From assembly GCA_007695295.1 (NCBI GenBank), contig REEB01000106.1:1-53073 (forward strand): a DNA stretch of 53,073 nucleotides, written 5' to 3'. The DNA is from Puniceicoccaceae bacterium. Its GTDB lineage: Bacteria; Verrucomicrobiota; Verrucomicrobiia; Opitutales; Opitutaceae. The notes beneath the pieces were generated by a model, which saw only the letters and a program-made list of their open reading frames with translations, was not told the origin of the DNA and ran no database searches. Positions 1-8,088 of the stretch are shown in pieces (position 1 is the first letter of the stretch; each line of letters starts with the position of its first letter). The position numbers were made by a program, and so were the translations under genes.

Positions 1-1162
1 GGACGGGATTGATGCCGCGGAGCATGACGATGGCCTTGGCCTCGGAGGGTTCCTCGATCTTGACGACCTGGAAGCGCCGGGTAAGGGCGGGATCCTTCTC
101 GAAGTACTTCTTGTACTCTGCCCAGGTGGTGGCGGCGATGGTGCGCAACGTGCCGCGGGCGAGCGCAGGTTTGAGGAGATTGGCGGCATCGCCCTGGCCG
201 GCCTGGCCCCCGGCGCCGATGAGGGTGTGGGCTTCGTCGATGAAAAGGATGACGGGCTTGGCGGAGGACTGGACTTCGTCGATGACCTGCCGAAGCCGGT
301 TTTCGAACTCCCCCTTCATGCTCGCTCCGGCCTGGAGGAGCCCGAGATCTAGCGTGCGCAGGGTAACCTCCCTGAGCGGCGGAGGCACATCGCCGGAAGC
401 GATCTTGAGGGCGAACCCTTCGACCACCGCGGTCTTCCCCACCCCGGCCTCGCCGGTGAGGATGGGGTTGTTCTGCCGGCGGCGCATGAGGATGTCGACG
501 ATCTGGCGGATTTCCTCGTCGCGCCCGAGCACCGGGTCGATCTTGCCGTCGCGGGCCTGCTGGGTGAGGTCGGTGGAGAATTTGTTCAGAGCCTCCTGTT
601 TGCCCATCTGGGCGGGGGCCATCGCTCCGCTGGCCTCGCCCGGCGCGGCGGCCGTGTGGGAACCATCGGAAGCACCCTCGCGCTCCTCCGGGGAACCGGA
701 AATGATCCCGGGCAGCTCGTCGGAAAGCTTCTCCGCCCCGATTTTGCCGAACTCCTTCGAAATACCCAGGAGCACGTTTTTGAGGCCGGGGGTTTTGAGC
801 AGCCCGAAGAGCAGGTAGCCGGTTCGGACTTTGGTGTCACCAAAAAGCAAGGACGAAAAAACCCAGGCCCGCTCGACCGCTTCTTCAAGGTGCGGGGAAA
901 GGTCGGATATGGAAGTTGCACCCCGGGGGAGCGCATCGAGCGCGGTGGTGAAGTCGGAGGCCAGGCGGGAGGGATCGAGGCCGTAGTGCCGGATGATGCG
1001 GTGGAGGTCGGAGTCCTGGAGCTGGATGAGCTGGTGGAGCCAGTGGACCAGCTCGACGTAGGGATTGCCGCGCAGCTTGCAGAAGACGGTGGCGCCCTCA
1101 ACCGCTTTGTAGCAGATGGGGTTTAGTTTGCCGAAGAGGGTGGAGCGTTTGATTTCAGCCAT
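1..1162 (-). CDS. clpV: TssH/ClpV, T6SS sheath-disassembly AAA+ ATPase (5' part)
   Basis: ClpV is the cytoplasmic AAA+ unfoldase that disassembles the contracted TssB/TssC sheath so it can be reused. About 387 codons are visible and the 3' part runs off the left edge. The protein begins MAEIKRSTLFGKLNP. A Clp-N-like double repeat (about residues 10-160) recognises the sheath. It is followed by a Gln/Ala-rich linker and the first AAA+ domain with Walker A GEAGVGKTAVVEG and Walker B VILFIDEAHTLIGAGG. The 36-bp gap from tssG and the position after tssG match the H1-type order tssE-F-G-clpV, which separates it from the housekeeping ClpB. No Shine-Dalgarno is visible before the ATG. The identification is firm; completeness cannot be judged. 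Confidence 0.93.
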   Translation of the reverse strand, partial: MAEIKRSTLFGKLNPICYKAVEGATVFCKLRGNPYVELVHWLHQLIQLQDSDLHRIIRHYGLDPSRLASDFTTALDALPRGATSISDLSPHLEEAVERAWVFSSLLFGDTKVRTGYLLFGLLKTPGLKNVLLGISKEFGKIGAEKLSDELPGIISGSPEEREGASDGSHTAAAPGEASGAMAPAQMGKQEALNKFSTDLTQQARDGKIDPVLGRDEEIRQIVDILMRRRQNNPILTGEAGVGKTAVVEGFALKIASGDVPPPLREVTLRTLDLGLLQAGASMKGEFENRLRQVIDEVQSSAKPVILFIDEAHTLIGAGGQAGQGDAANLLKPALARGTLRTIAATTWAEYKKYFEKDPALTRRFQVVKIEEPSEAKAIVMLRGINPV

Positions 1163-1197
1163 GTTGGTTGGAGTTGAAGGGAGAGAGAAAGGGGGCT

Positions 1198-2217
1198 TCA
1201 GGCCGCGGGCGGATGGATGACGAGGTTGTCGAGCACGCCCGGGGAGCGGTCGGATCCCAGCCAAGTGGACCAGCCGAGGCGTCCGCTCCGGCCGAGCTGG
1301 ATCGGGGGGACGGTTTCACGGCGCACGGTGATCTGCAGATCCCAAAGCAAGGAGCCTCCAGTGTAGAGGCGAACCCAGTCGCGGATCTGCGCGAAGGCCT
1401 TCCCCACCGGAATGAAGGCTTCCAGTTCATCCCCGTTGACCGGACCGACCCGGAGCCGGAACTTCAGCTGCGCATCCCAGACCTTGGCGCCCACGATAGT
1501 CGTACGGCCCAGTTCGCCAGTCGAAGGCGAGCCCAGGCGAAGGCGGTTTTCTTCCGGTAAATCGAGCCAATGGCCTTGAAAGCAAAGCACGCGCACCGGA
1601 ACTTCGAGAAACTCGGCGAGGAGCGCTTCGAGACCGTCCGCACTTTTGGGCCCGGCGGCCAGGCGCCCGGCAAAGTAGAGCTTGGCTCCGTCGGAAATAC
1701 TGTCGCGATGGCGGCTGCTTTCGAGACCGATCCCGGCAAAGGCGCCGACAAACCGGCCAAAGCGAAACTCCTCCCGGCTTTCGAAGTCGACGGCCTGGTT
1801 GTTCAAAGCCCAAGCCCGGAAAAAGAGTGAGATGAGACGGTGGTGAAAGAGATCAAGAAAGCGGACCAGAGTCGGATCATCGGCGTGGCGCCGGCGATCG
1901 AGGGCATGCTCGGCCAGGACCAGCGGCATGGGCGCGTTCGGCCCCAGCAATCCCATGAACCGCACCGTCACCACGATCAGTCGGCGGACTTCGTCCAGCT
2001 CCGAGCCGGCGATGGTTCCGGGAGCAAAAGCAAGGCGGGGCTCGCTGCGAAACCGCAGGTGTTCCTCCCGCAGGCGCCGTGCGGCGCCGACCGCGGGAGC
2101 GCGGGGAAAGGCGCGCTGCAAGCGCCGCACCGCCTCCAGAAAATCATCGGAAGGTCCGGGAAGGAGGTCTTCGCGCTCCTTCAAAGGATCGGTTTGCGTC
2201 CCGTTTGGAGTGGCCAT
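1198..2217 (-). CDS. tssG: TssG, T6SS baseplate protein
   Basis: TssG (ImpH/VasB family) is a baseplate wedge subunit that works with TssE, TssF and TssK under the sheath. The 339-residue length is typical. Family features include FRSEPRLAFAPG near residue 55, the VRFMGLLGPNAPMPLVLAEH segment near residues 85-105, and FLDLFHHRLISLFFRAW. The chosen ATG lies 37 bp inside the end of tssF. A GGAG sits ten bases upstream of it within tssF, so translational coupling to tssF is likely. clpV follows in the same direction. Function is assigned from family and context. Confidence 0.93.
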   Translation of the reverse strand: MATPNGTQTDPLKEREDLLPGPSDDFLEAVRRLQRAFPRAPAVGAARRLREEHLRFRSEPRLAFAPGTIAGSELDEVRRLIVVTVRFMGLLGPNAPMPLVLAEHALDRRRHADDPTLVRFLDLFHHRLISLFFRAWALNNQAVDFESREEFRFGRFVGAFAGIGLESSRHRDSISDGAKLYFAGRLAAGPKSADGLEALLAEFLEVPVRVLCFQGHWLDLPEENRLRLGSPSTGELGRTTIVGAKVWDAQLKFRLRVGPVNGDELEAFIPVGKAFAQIRDWVRLYTGGSLLWDLQITVRRETVPPIQLGRSGRLGWSTWLGSDRSPGVLDNLVIHPPAA

Positions 2218-4052
2218 CGTATCAATTCTCCGCGCTGCTGGGAGCGGATCACCGTTTCCGAAAATGAGTTGATCGAAACATACTGGGCGAAGAAACGCTC
2301 CAGAATCGATCCGAGGAAAAACACCCCCGAGCCTTCGTAGAGGCTTTCGTCGAATTCAACCGTCACCTCCTGGCCCCGGCCGAAGGCGATCGGGCCCGGA
2401 ACATCCAGCCGCCGCACCACCGTCCGATTGCCCACCGAACGAATGCCCTGGACTTGGGCATCCGCTCCGGGAGAGTCCGACTTGAGGTAGAGCTGGATGA
2501 GTTCCCGCAGGGCGGCCACACCGGAGCCGTTTTCGGTGTCGGCCAGCGAGTAATGGTTGAGCGAGAGGTGGCTCACCAGCCGCCAGATGAATTCCCCTTC
2601 CACCGGCGAGGGCGCGGGCGTAGTCGGCCCGGAGATACAGCGGATCGCCTCGATGGGACCTCCCGAATCGAGGTAGAAATCGCTGCGCCCGGCGCCCACC
2701 GAGAGCGTGAGCGGAAGGTGGCGGTTGGTGCACAGTCCCGAAATCGAGAGCTGGCGAAGGTCGGTCTGCCCCGGTTTGCCATCGGGAGTAACCAAGCTCA
2801 GAAACACTTCCGAACCGGTGTAGCGGGAGACTTTGCCAAACCGTCGCTCCGACGCGGTCAGGAGCCGGGGACTTCGCCGCAGGGTATAATAGCTTTCGCC
2901 GTCATACTTGCGGGAGGAAAAGTAAAAGGGGCGGAAGTCCACCTCTTCATCGGTGCGCACCCCGATCCCGACCACCCTTTCGGGCCGGTAAACCTCGTAG
3001 TCCAGCGAGCGGGTTTTGTCGACCACGAGGTGGTACTCGGAGGCCTTGCGTTCCAGATTAATGCGGTCCATCCGCTTCGAAACCAAGTTGATCGCCGGCA
3101 CGCAGAACAACTCCAGGATGGAGGCGTCCAACTGGCCTTCGAGCAGTGGATCGGCGGCGTCGGCGCAGAAGAAAAGATCGAGCGTGGTGCCCGGACAGGC
3201 TTTGATCAGCGGGGCCAGGTTCGCGATGCGGAAGAAGTGAAACTTGGCCGGAAAGGCAAAATACTCACGCAGAAGCCGAAAACCTTCGTGGGTCCGCGGG
3301 CAGTGCGGCAGTAGGGCCTCCTCGCTCGACAATCCGAGCCGGCGGATCGCTCCCCGAGGCAGGTCTGTCCCGCTCCCTTTGCGCTGCTCGCCGGGCCGGC
3401 CCACCACTCGGCGAGTGCGGGCAAAGAGCTGCTCGCCGATCCGGTTGGCCAGCGACTCCCCTCCCCGAATGTAGATGTCGAGGTGATCCAGCGAGAGGTC
3501 GGAAAACTTGAGCCCGGCGGTGGTCTGCAGCCGCAGTTGAATGATGGAACGGTGGCCCTGCGCCGCGGGCAGGTTGAGAGTGGCGGCATCGCGGGTCAGG
3601 TAGCGCACCTCCCCGATGCGCAGCGGCCACAAGGTCATGGCCTGACCGGTTCTGAACTCGCAGGCGGTGCGCTCGTCCTTGCCGATGTTGGACCTCAGGA
3701 CCGTGCCGGCGGGGATGGGGAAGCCCTCCGCGAGGGCGCCCTCGCCGAGATCGGGCTCGAAGCGCAACACCGCCATGGAAGGCAGCGGCGCCAGGTACTG
3801 CGGCAGAAGGGTGTCAAAAAACGCCTGCGTGAACCGCGGGTACTCGGAATCGTATTTGAGCTGGATGCGGGCCGTGAGGAAAGCGAACCCCTCCAAGAGG
3901 CGCTCCACAAATGGATCGGGACAGATTTCCTTGCCGTCGGGATCAAGCGCGAGGCGACCGGCGATCTTGGGGAACTCCCGCGCAAACTCTCCGGCGTGCT
4001 CTCGGATGAACTGCAGTTCGTCCTGGTAAAACCGTAGGAAGCGCGGATCCAT
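2181..4052 (-). CDS. tssF: TssF, T6SS baseplate protein
   Basis: TssF (ImpG/VasA family) is the large baseplate wedge subunit, two copies pairing with one TssG. The 623 residues fit the family. The N-terminus MDPRFLRFYQDELQFIREHAGEFA and the segment DPFVERLLEGFAFLTARIQLKYDSEYPRFT are highly characteristic. The start follows the tssE stop by three bases and the end overlaps tssG, so it sits in a tightly packed tssE-F-G unit. No truncation or missing region was seen. Confidence 0.95.
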   Translation of the reverse strand: MDPRFLRFYQDELQFIREHAGEFAREFPKIAGRLALDPDGKEICPDPFVERLLEGFAFLTARIQLKYDSEYPRFTQAFFDTLLPQYLAPLPSMAVLRFEPDLGEGALAEGFPIPAGTVLRSNIGKDERTACEFRTGQAMTLWPLRIGEVRYLTRDAATLNLPAAQGHRSIIQLRLQTTAGLKFSDLSLDHLDIYIRGGESLANRIGEQLFARTRRVVGRPGEQRKGSGTDLPRGAIRRLGLSSEEALLPHCPRTHEGFRLLREYFAFPAKFHFFRIANLAPLIKACPGTTLDLFFCADAADPLLEGQLDASILELFCVPAINLVSKRMDRINLERKASEYHLVVDKTRSLDYEVYRPERVVGIGVRTDEEVDFRPFYFSSRKYDGESYYTLRRSPRLLTASERRFGKVSRYTGSEVFLSLVTPDGKPGQTDLRQLSISGLCTNRHLPLTLSVGAGRSDFYLDSGGPIEAIRCISGPTTPAPSPVEGEFIWRLVSHLSLNHYSLADTENGSGVAALRELIQLYLKSDSPGADAQVQGIRSVGNRTVVRRLDVPGPIAFGRGQEVTVEFDESLYEGSGVFFLGSILERFFAQYVSINSFSETVIRSQQRGELIRWPLQTGRKPIL

Positions 4053-4055
4053 GAT

Positions 4056-4559
4056 TCAAATCCTGAGATTGCATTCGCCCGTCTCCAGGTCGATCTCCGT
4101 TCGCGCCAGAAAGGTTTCCGGCAGCGGTTCGGCCCAGAGGTCCCCTTTGATTTCGAAATCCAGCCGGAGGGGATTGCCCTGGCTGCGACCGGCGGTCGAA
4201 CCGAGATAGCTCACCTTCAGGCTGCGCGGAATAATGCGGGGCTCGAAACGCAGGATGGCCTCGCTGACAAGCCGCTCCAACGCCCCGGCATCGGCCTTTT
4301 CCAGCATCTGGCCGGCCAGATCGCGGATACCATAGTTGATGACCGAAGTCTTCAGCTCCGGATGTCGCTCCAGCTCCTCTTCATCCACCCCGGGATGCGA
4401 GGCGAGCAGCCAGCGCAGATCCCGCAACACCCCTTCCCGAAATCTTCGCAAGGAAACCACCCTCTGGGACCGGCTCTCCTGGCGGTTGCCGGGATCCTCG
4501 TCGGTCAGCCGATCCAGCAGACAGGGCTGGACGCGGTCCAAGGGGGTCAGCTCAGCCAT
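4056..4559 (-). CDS. tssE: TssE, gp25-like T6SS baseplate protein
   Basis: TssE is the gp25/lysozyme-like baseplate protein that nucleates sheath assembly. The family's C-terminal motif region is present (EAILRFEPRIIPRSLKVSYLG, about residues 95-115). I take the ATG that begins MAELTPLDRVQPCLLDRL, giving 167 residues. The frame stays open further upstream, but only through tagJ coding sequence and with an unlikely composition. The start overlaps the tagJ stop by 8 bp, and tssF begins three bases after its own stop. Confidence 0.92.
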   Translation of the reverse strand: MAELTPLDRVQPCLLDRLTDEDPGNRQESRSQRVVSLRRFREGVLRDLRWLLASHPGVDEEELERHPELKTSVINYGIRDLAGQMLEKADAGALERLVSEAILRFEPRIIPRSLKVSYLGSTAGRSQGNPLRLDFEIKGDLWAEPLPETFLARTEIDLETGECNLRI

Positions 4560-5349
4560 TGGAGAAGGTGAGGGAGCGAAGCTCGAGCAAAGGCGTCTCG
4601 GCGGAATCGGTGGCGAAAAGCCGCTGGCCGAGGCCGAGGTAATAATTCGGGGCGGCCTCCTTCCACTCGGTCTTGCGGGCCAGCCGGATGGCGTCGTCTT
4701 CACTGGACTCGGACCCCGGATAGCGTACCGGGAGGTGGCCGCTCATCTGGCCCCCGGTGGCAAAGGTGAACTGCACCGGAAACCAGACCAGATCGCGCAG
4801 GTCGTGTGGCGGCTCGGCCGCGATCGCCCGGATCGCCGTCACCGGAATCCAGTAGTACTTGTTGTCAATATAGGCCTCCAGCACGGGCCCGAGGCGGCTG
4901 TCCATGTCCGCCAGCCAAGGAAAGGCGGCGCCGTTGAGGGTGCCCGCGACGGCGGGGGCTGCTTCGAGCGCTTTTTCGGTCTGCTTGGCGGCAGCATCGG
5001 CATGCCCGGTGGCATTGAGCCGGTTGGCTTCGACCAGCCAGGCCACCCATTCCGCCGGTTCACCGAAGACGAGCGGCGTCCTCCCTTCCGTGAACACCTT
5101 GAGCCGTAGTCGCTCAAGGTTGACGAGCGGGGCAAAGATCGCAGCCAGCATTTTGCCCTGCGAACCGAGGCCGTCGATGACTTGGAGCTGATTGGCGGCC
5201 CGGTCCCACTGGCCCAAGACCGAGAGCAGTTGAAACAGGAAGATCCGACGGGCGGCATCCCCTGGGTTTTTTCTGATTTCGTTCTGGAGGGATTCGAGGG
5301 CAGGGTCGAGTTGACCCGCTTTGACGAACTCTTCGGCGGAAAGTGACAT
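4552..5349 (-). CDS. tagJ: TagJ/ImpE, T6SS accessory protein
   Basis: TagJ (ImpE family) is an accessory protein reported to bind the TssB N-terminal helix and associated with ClpV-type systems. The 265 residues start MSLSAEEFVKAGQLDPAL, a TPR-like helical N-terminus (about residues 1-75). A C-terminal domain follows with DLRDLVWFPVQFTFATGGQMSGHLPVRYPGSE. Its place between hcp and tssE is the same as in P. aeruginosa H1. An in-frame TTG seven codons upstream was rejected because it lies inside the terminator stem. No Shine-Dalgarno is visible. Expression must pass the terminator found between hcp and this gene. Confidence 0.88.
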   Translation of the reverse strand: MSLSAEEFVKAGQLDPALESLQNEIRKNPGDAARRIFLFQLLSVLGQWDRAANQLQVIDGLGSQGKMLAAIFAPLVNLERLRLKVFTEGRTPLVFGEPAEWVAWLVEANRLNATGHADAAAKQTEKALEAAPAVAGTLNGAAFPWLADMDSRLGPVLEAYIDNKYYWIPVTAIRAIAAEPPHDLRDLVWFPVQFTFATGGQMSGHLPVRYPGSESSEDDAIRLARKTEWKEAAPNYYLGLGQRLFATDSAETPLLELRSLTFSNG

Positions 5350-5352
5350 GGA

Positions 5353-5387
5353 ATAAAAACGGGGCACCAAGTTTTGGCTTGGTGCCC
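5353..5387 (-). terminator. Intrinsic terminator or attenuator between hcp and tagJ
   Basis: Read on the minus strand there is a perfect 10-bp stem (GGGCACCAAG / CTTGGTGCCC) with a 6-nt loop. A short CG spacer and a T-rich run (GTTTTTATT) follow. It lies 22 bp after the hcp stop and ends a few bases before the tagJ start. It fits a Rho-independent terminator that lets hcp be expressed in excess over the downstream baseplate genes. Read-through to tagJ is inferred because no other promoter was recognised there. Confidence 0.85.
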
Positions 5388-5409
5388 GGGGTTGCGGGCA
5401 AGGCCCGGA

Positions 5410-5895
5410 TCAGTCGCTGGCGTTGGCCGCGATATCCCAAGTGAAGGCCACCGGGGGATGACCGCTTCCGTCCGGTTTCTGCTCCACGTAGTCCACCTGG
5501 ACTTGGGCGAAATTAAGCGAGATGTTTTCAGTCAGACGGTCTTCGCCTCCCGATCCTCCGGTGCTGAGAGAAGTGACCAGAACCTTCTTCATGGTGATCT
5601 TGATATACTCGAGCGGATTCTTGCCGGCTTTTCGAACCGTCAGGACGGCTTGATCGAGGTGATCTCCGTTGGCGCAGTACAGGAGCAGTTTGGGGGTTGC
5701 TTTGTCGACATACTTGGTGACGGAAATGTCCTGAAAATTCGCTTTGCCGGCACCTCCGCCTCCGCCCACGTGGAAGGTGCCGGAGTTGGATGCTCCCCAG
5801 CTCCAGGCAAGGACATCGATCGTGCCCTTGTGCTTTTTGTCCATCGATTCGCCGGAAATTTCTTTCCCAAGATCAAGAAACATGTCTACTGCCAT
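5410..5895 (-). CDS. hcp: Hcp (TssD), T6SS inner-tube protein
   Basis: Hcp hexamers stack to form the inner tube that is propelled by sheath contraction and carries effectors. The 161 residues contain the family landmarks: MAVDMFLDLGKEISGES at the N-terminus, IDVLAWSWGASNSG, FQDISVTKYVDKATPKLLLYCANG, and the beta-strand VTSLSTGGSGGEDRLTENISLNFAQV. It has the best ribosome-binding site of the cluster (AAAGGAG, 9 nt before the ATG), matching the high demand for tube subunit. A strong terminator follows the stop codon. The upstream 132 bp after tssC contain only a weak GGGCC/GGCCC hairpin and no clear promoter. Confidence 0.97.
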   Translation of the reverse strand: MAVDMFLDLGKEISGESMDKKHKGTIDVLAWSWGASNSGTFHVGGGGGAGKANFQDISVTKYVDKATPKLLLYCANGDHLDQAVLTVRKAGKNPLEYIKITMKKVLVTSLSTGGSGGEDRLTENISLNFAQVQVDYVEQKPDGSGHPPVAFTWDIAANASD

Positions 5896-6027
5896 GATAA
5901 GTATCTCCTTTAAGGTGTAATGTGGTGGTTGGATTGGTGGGCCGCAGGCCCGTGATTGCCGGTATCAGATTGCTGATGGGTTTTCACCCGGCCCCGATTG
6001 AGAAGAAGCCGGAGAATGAAATTAATC

Positions 6028-7521
6028 TCAGCCTCCTTTGGCGGAGGGCAGCTTGGAGACAAGGCGGAGCGAGACCGTCAGGCCTTCCAGCTGGTAATGG
6101 GGCCGCAGATAGAATTTTGAAGTGTAGTAGCCGGGGTTGCCCTCGACTTCCTCGACCACGACTTCGGCATCGGCCAGCGGCCGCTGGGCTTTGACGGTTT
6201 CGCTGGCGCTGGAGCTGTCCACGCAGAACTGCTTGATCCAATCGTTGAGCCAGCGTTGCATGTCCGCACGCTCCTTGAAGCTGCCGATCTTGTCGCGCAC
6301 GAGGCACTTCAGATAATGAGCGAAGCGGCAAGTGGCGAAGAGATAGGGCAGCCGCGCCCCGAGGTTGGCGTTGGCGGTGGCGTCGGGATCGTCGTAAACC
6401 GCCGGCTTGTGCAGGGATTGGGCGCCGACGAAAACAGCATAGTCGGTGTTTTTCCAGTGCGAGAGCGGCATCATGCCATTCTTGGCCAGCTCCGCCTCGC
6501 GGCGGTCGGTGATGGCAATCTCGGTCGGGCACTTCATGTCGACACCGCCATCATCGGTCGGGAAGGTGTGGCAGGGCAGTCCTTCCACCATGCCGCCGCT
6601 CTCCACGCCGCGGATGCGGGCGCACCAGCCGTAGAGTTTGAAGGCCCGGGTGATGTTGGTCGCCATGGCATAGGCGGCGTTGGCCCAAGTGTATTTGCTG
6701 TGATCGGCGCCTTCCGTGTCTTCTTCAAAGGCGAAGCCTTCCACCGGCAGGGTGTTGGCCCCATAGGGAAGGCGCGAAAGGAAGCGGGGCATCGCCATCC
6801 CGAGATACTTGGCATCCTCCGACTCGCGCAGTGAGTTCCAAGGAGCATACTCGGCGGTTTGGAAGATCTTGGTCAGATCGCGGGGATTGCTCAGCTCCTG
6901 CCAGGACTCCATGTTGAGCAGCCCGGGATCGGTGCCGGTGATGAAGGGGGCGTGGGCGGCGGCCGCGATTTGGGCCATGCCCTTGAGGATTTCCACATCC
7001 GGCGGGGAATGGTTGAAGTAGAAATCACCGACGAGGGCACCATAGGGAGAACCGCCGGGGGTGCCGAACTCGTCTTCGTAGATCTTGCGGAAGAGCGGGC
7101 TCTGGTCCCAGGCCGCCCCCTTGAACTTCTTCAGCGTTTTACCCAGCTCGTTTTTCGAGATGTTAAAGACACGGATCTTCAGCTTTTCATCGGTTTCGGT
7201 ATTCGTGACGAGATGGTGCAGGCCGCGCCAGGAGCCTTCCAGCTTCTGGAAATCCTCGTGGTGGAGGATGTGGTTGATCTGCTCGGAGAGCTTGCGGTCG
7301 ATCTCTGCAATGATCGCCTCGATTGTTTTGAGGGCGTCGTCGGAAACCAGGGCGGTGTCGGCCAAGGCTTGGGAAGCGAGGGTCTTGACGGCGTTGCCGA
7401 CCGCCTCTTTCGCGGAGTCGGTCCGCGGTTTGAACTCCTTGTTAAGAAGTGACTCGAATTCAGAAACCTCAAGGGTTTCGGGTGCTGCACCGGCTTGTTG
7501 TTGGGGATTGGCGTCGGACAT
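6028..7521 (-). CDS. tssC: TssC, T6SS contractile sheath large subunit
   Basis: TssC (VipB) is the large sheath subunit that polymerises with TssB around the Hcp tube. The protein has 497 residues. The segments KLEGSWRGLHHLV (about 93-105), SPYGALVGDFYF, PFITGTDPGLLNM, FLSRLPYGANT and GARLPYLFATCRFAHYLK are family signatures. The start follows the tssB stop by three bases. A GAGG that overlaps the final tssB codons serves as its ribosome-binding site, so the two sheath subunits are coupled. No missing region was noticed. Confidence 0.97.
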   Translation of the reverse strand: MSDANPQQQAGAAPETLEVSEFESLLNKEFKPRTDSAKEAVGNAVKTLASQALADTALVSDDALKTIEAIIAEIDRKLSEQINHILHHEDFQKLEGSWRGLHHLVTNTETDEKLKIRVFNISKNELGKTLKKFKGAAWDQSPLFRKIYEDEFGTPGGSPYGALVGDFYFNHSPPDVEILKGMAQIAAAAHAPFITGTDPGLLNMESWQELSNPRDLTKIFQTAEYAPWNSLRESEDAKYLGMAMPRFLSRLPYGANTLPVEGFAFEEDTEGADHSKYTWANAAYAMATNITRAFKLYGWCARIRGVESGGMVEGLPCHTFPTDDGGVDMKCPTEIAITDRREAELAKNGMMPLSHWKNTDYAVFVGAQSLHKPAVYDDPDATANANLGARLPYLFATCRFAHYLKCLVRDKIGSFKERADMQRWLNDWIKQFCVDSSSASETVKAQRPLADAEVVVEEVEGNPGYYTSKFYLRPHYQLEGLTVSLRLVSKLPSAKGG

Positions 7522-7524
7522 GGT

Positions 7525-8043
7525 TTATTCCTCTTTTTTCTCCTCCTCGGCGGGCTTGGCGGAGGCGGCGAGTGATTTGAGCAGTTCGGGATCCTTGAGC
7601 AGTTTGCCGATAAGCTCCTCGGCGCCGTCCTTTCCGTCCATGTAGGTCATGAGATTGGAGAGCTGGGTGCGGGCTTCGAGGAGCTTGCGCAGCGGCTCGA
7701 CTTTGCGGGCGATGGCGTCGGGCGAAAAGTCGTCCATGCTCTCGAAGGTGACATCGACACTGAGGTTGCCTTCTCCGGTGAGGGTGTTGGGCACGGCGAA
7801 GGCCACTCTCGGTTTGTAGGCCTTCATCCGCTGGTCGAAGTTATCGATGTCGATTTCAAGAAATTTGCGCTCGGCGAGGCCGGGCTGCGGGACCTCGGAT
7901 TTGCCGGACAGATCGGACATAACCCCCATGACAAAGGGGAGCTCCACCTTTTTTTCGGCACCGTACAATTCCACATCATACTCGATCTGGACACGGGGCG
8001 CCCGGTTGCGGGCGATGAATTTCTGACTGCTGCTACTGGCCAT
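7525..8043 (-). CDS. tssB: TssB, T6SS contractile sheath small subunit
   Basis: TssB (VipA) is the small sheath subunit. The 172-residue product begins MASSSSQKFIARNRAPRVQIEYDVE. It includes the hallmark LPFVMGVMSDLSG, FLEIDIDNFDQRMKAYKPRVAF and LSVDVTFESMDDFSPDAIA. The C-terminus is Lys/Glu-rich. The ATG is preferred over a TTG five codons upstream because it begins the conserved sequence; neither has a good ribosome-binding site. It lies 45 bp after tssA and three bases before tssC. Confidence 0.96.
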   Translation of the reverse strand: MASSSSQKFIARNRAPRVQIEYDVELYGAEKKVELPFVMGVMSDLSGKSEVPQPGLAERKFLEIDIDNFDQRMKAYKPRVAFAVPNTLTGEGNLSVDVTFESMDDFSPDAIARKVEPLRKLLEARTQLSNLMTYMDGKDGAEELIGKLLKDPELLKSLAASAKPAEEEKKEE

Positions 8044-8088
8044 AAAGAACTGGATCAAAGGTTGTGGTTGGCGATACTGGGGCTGAGT

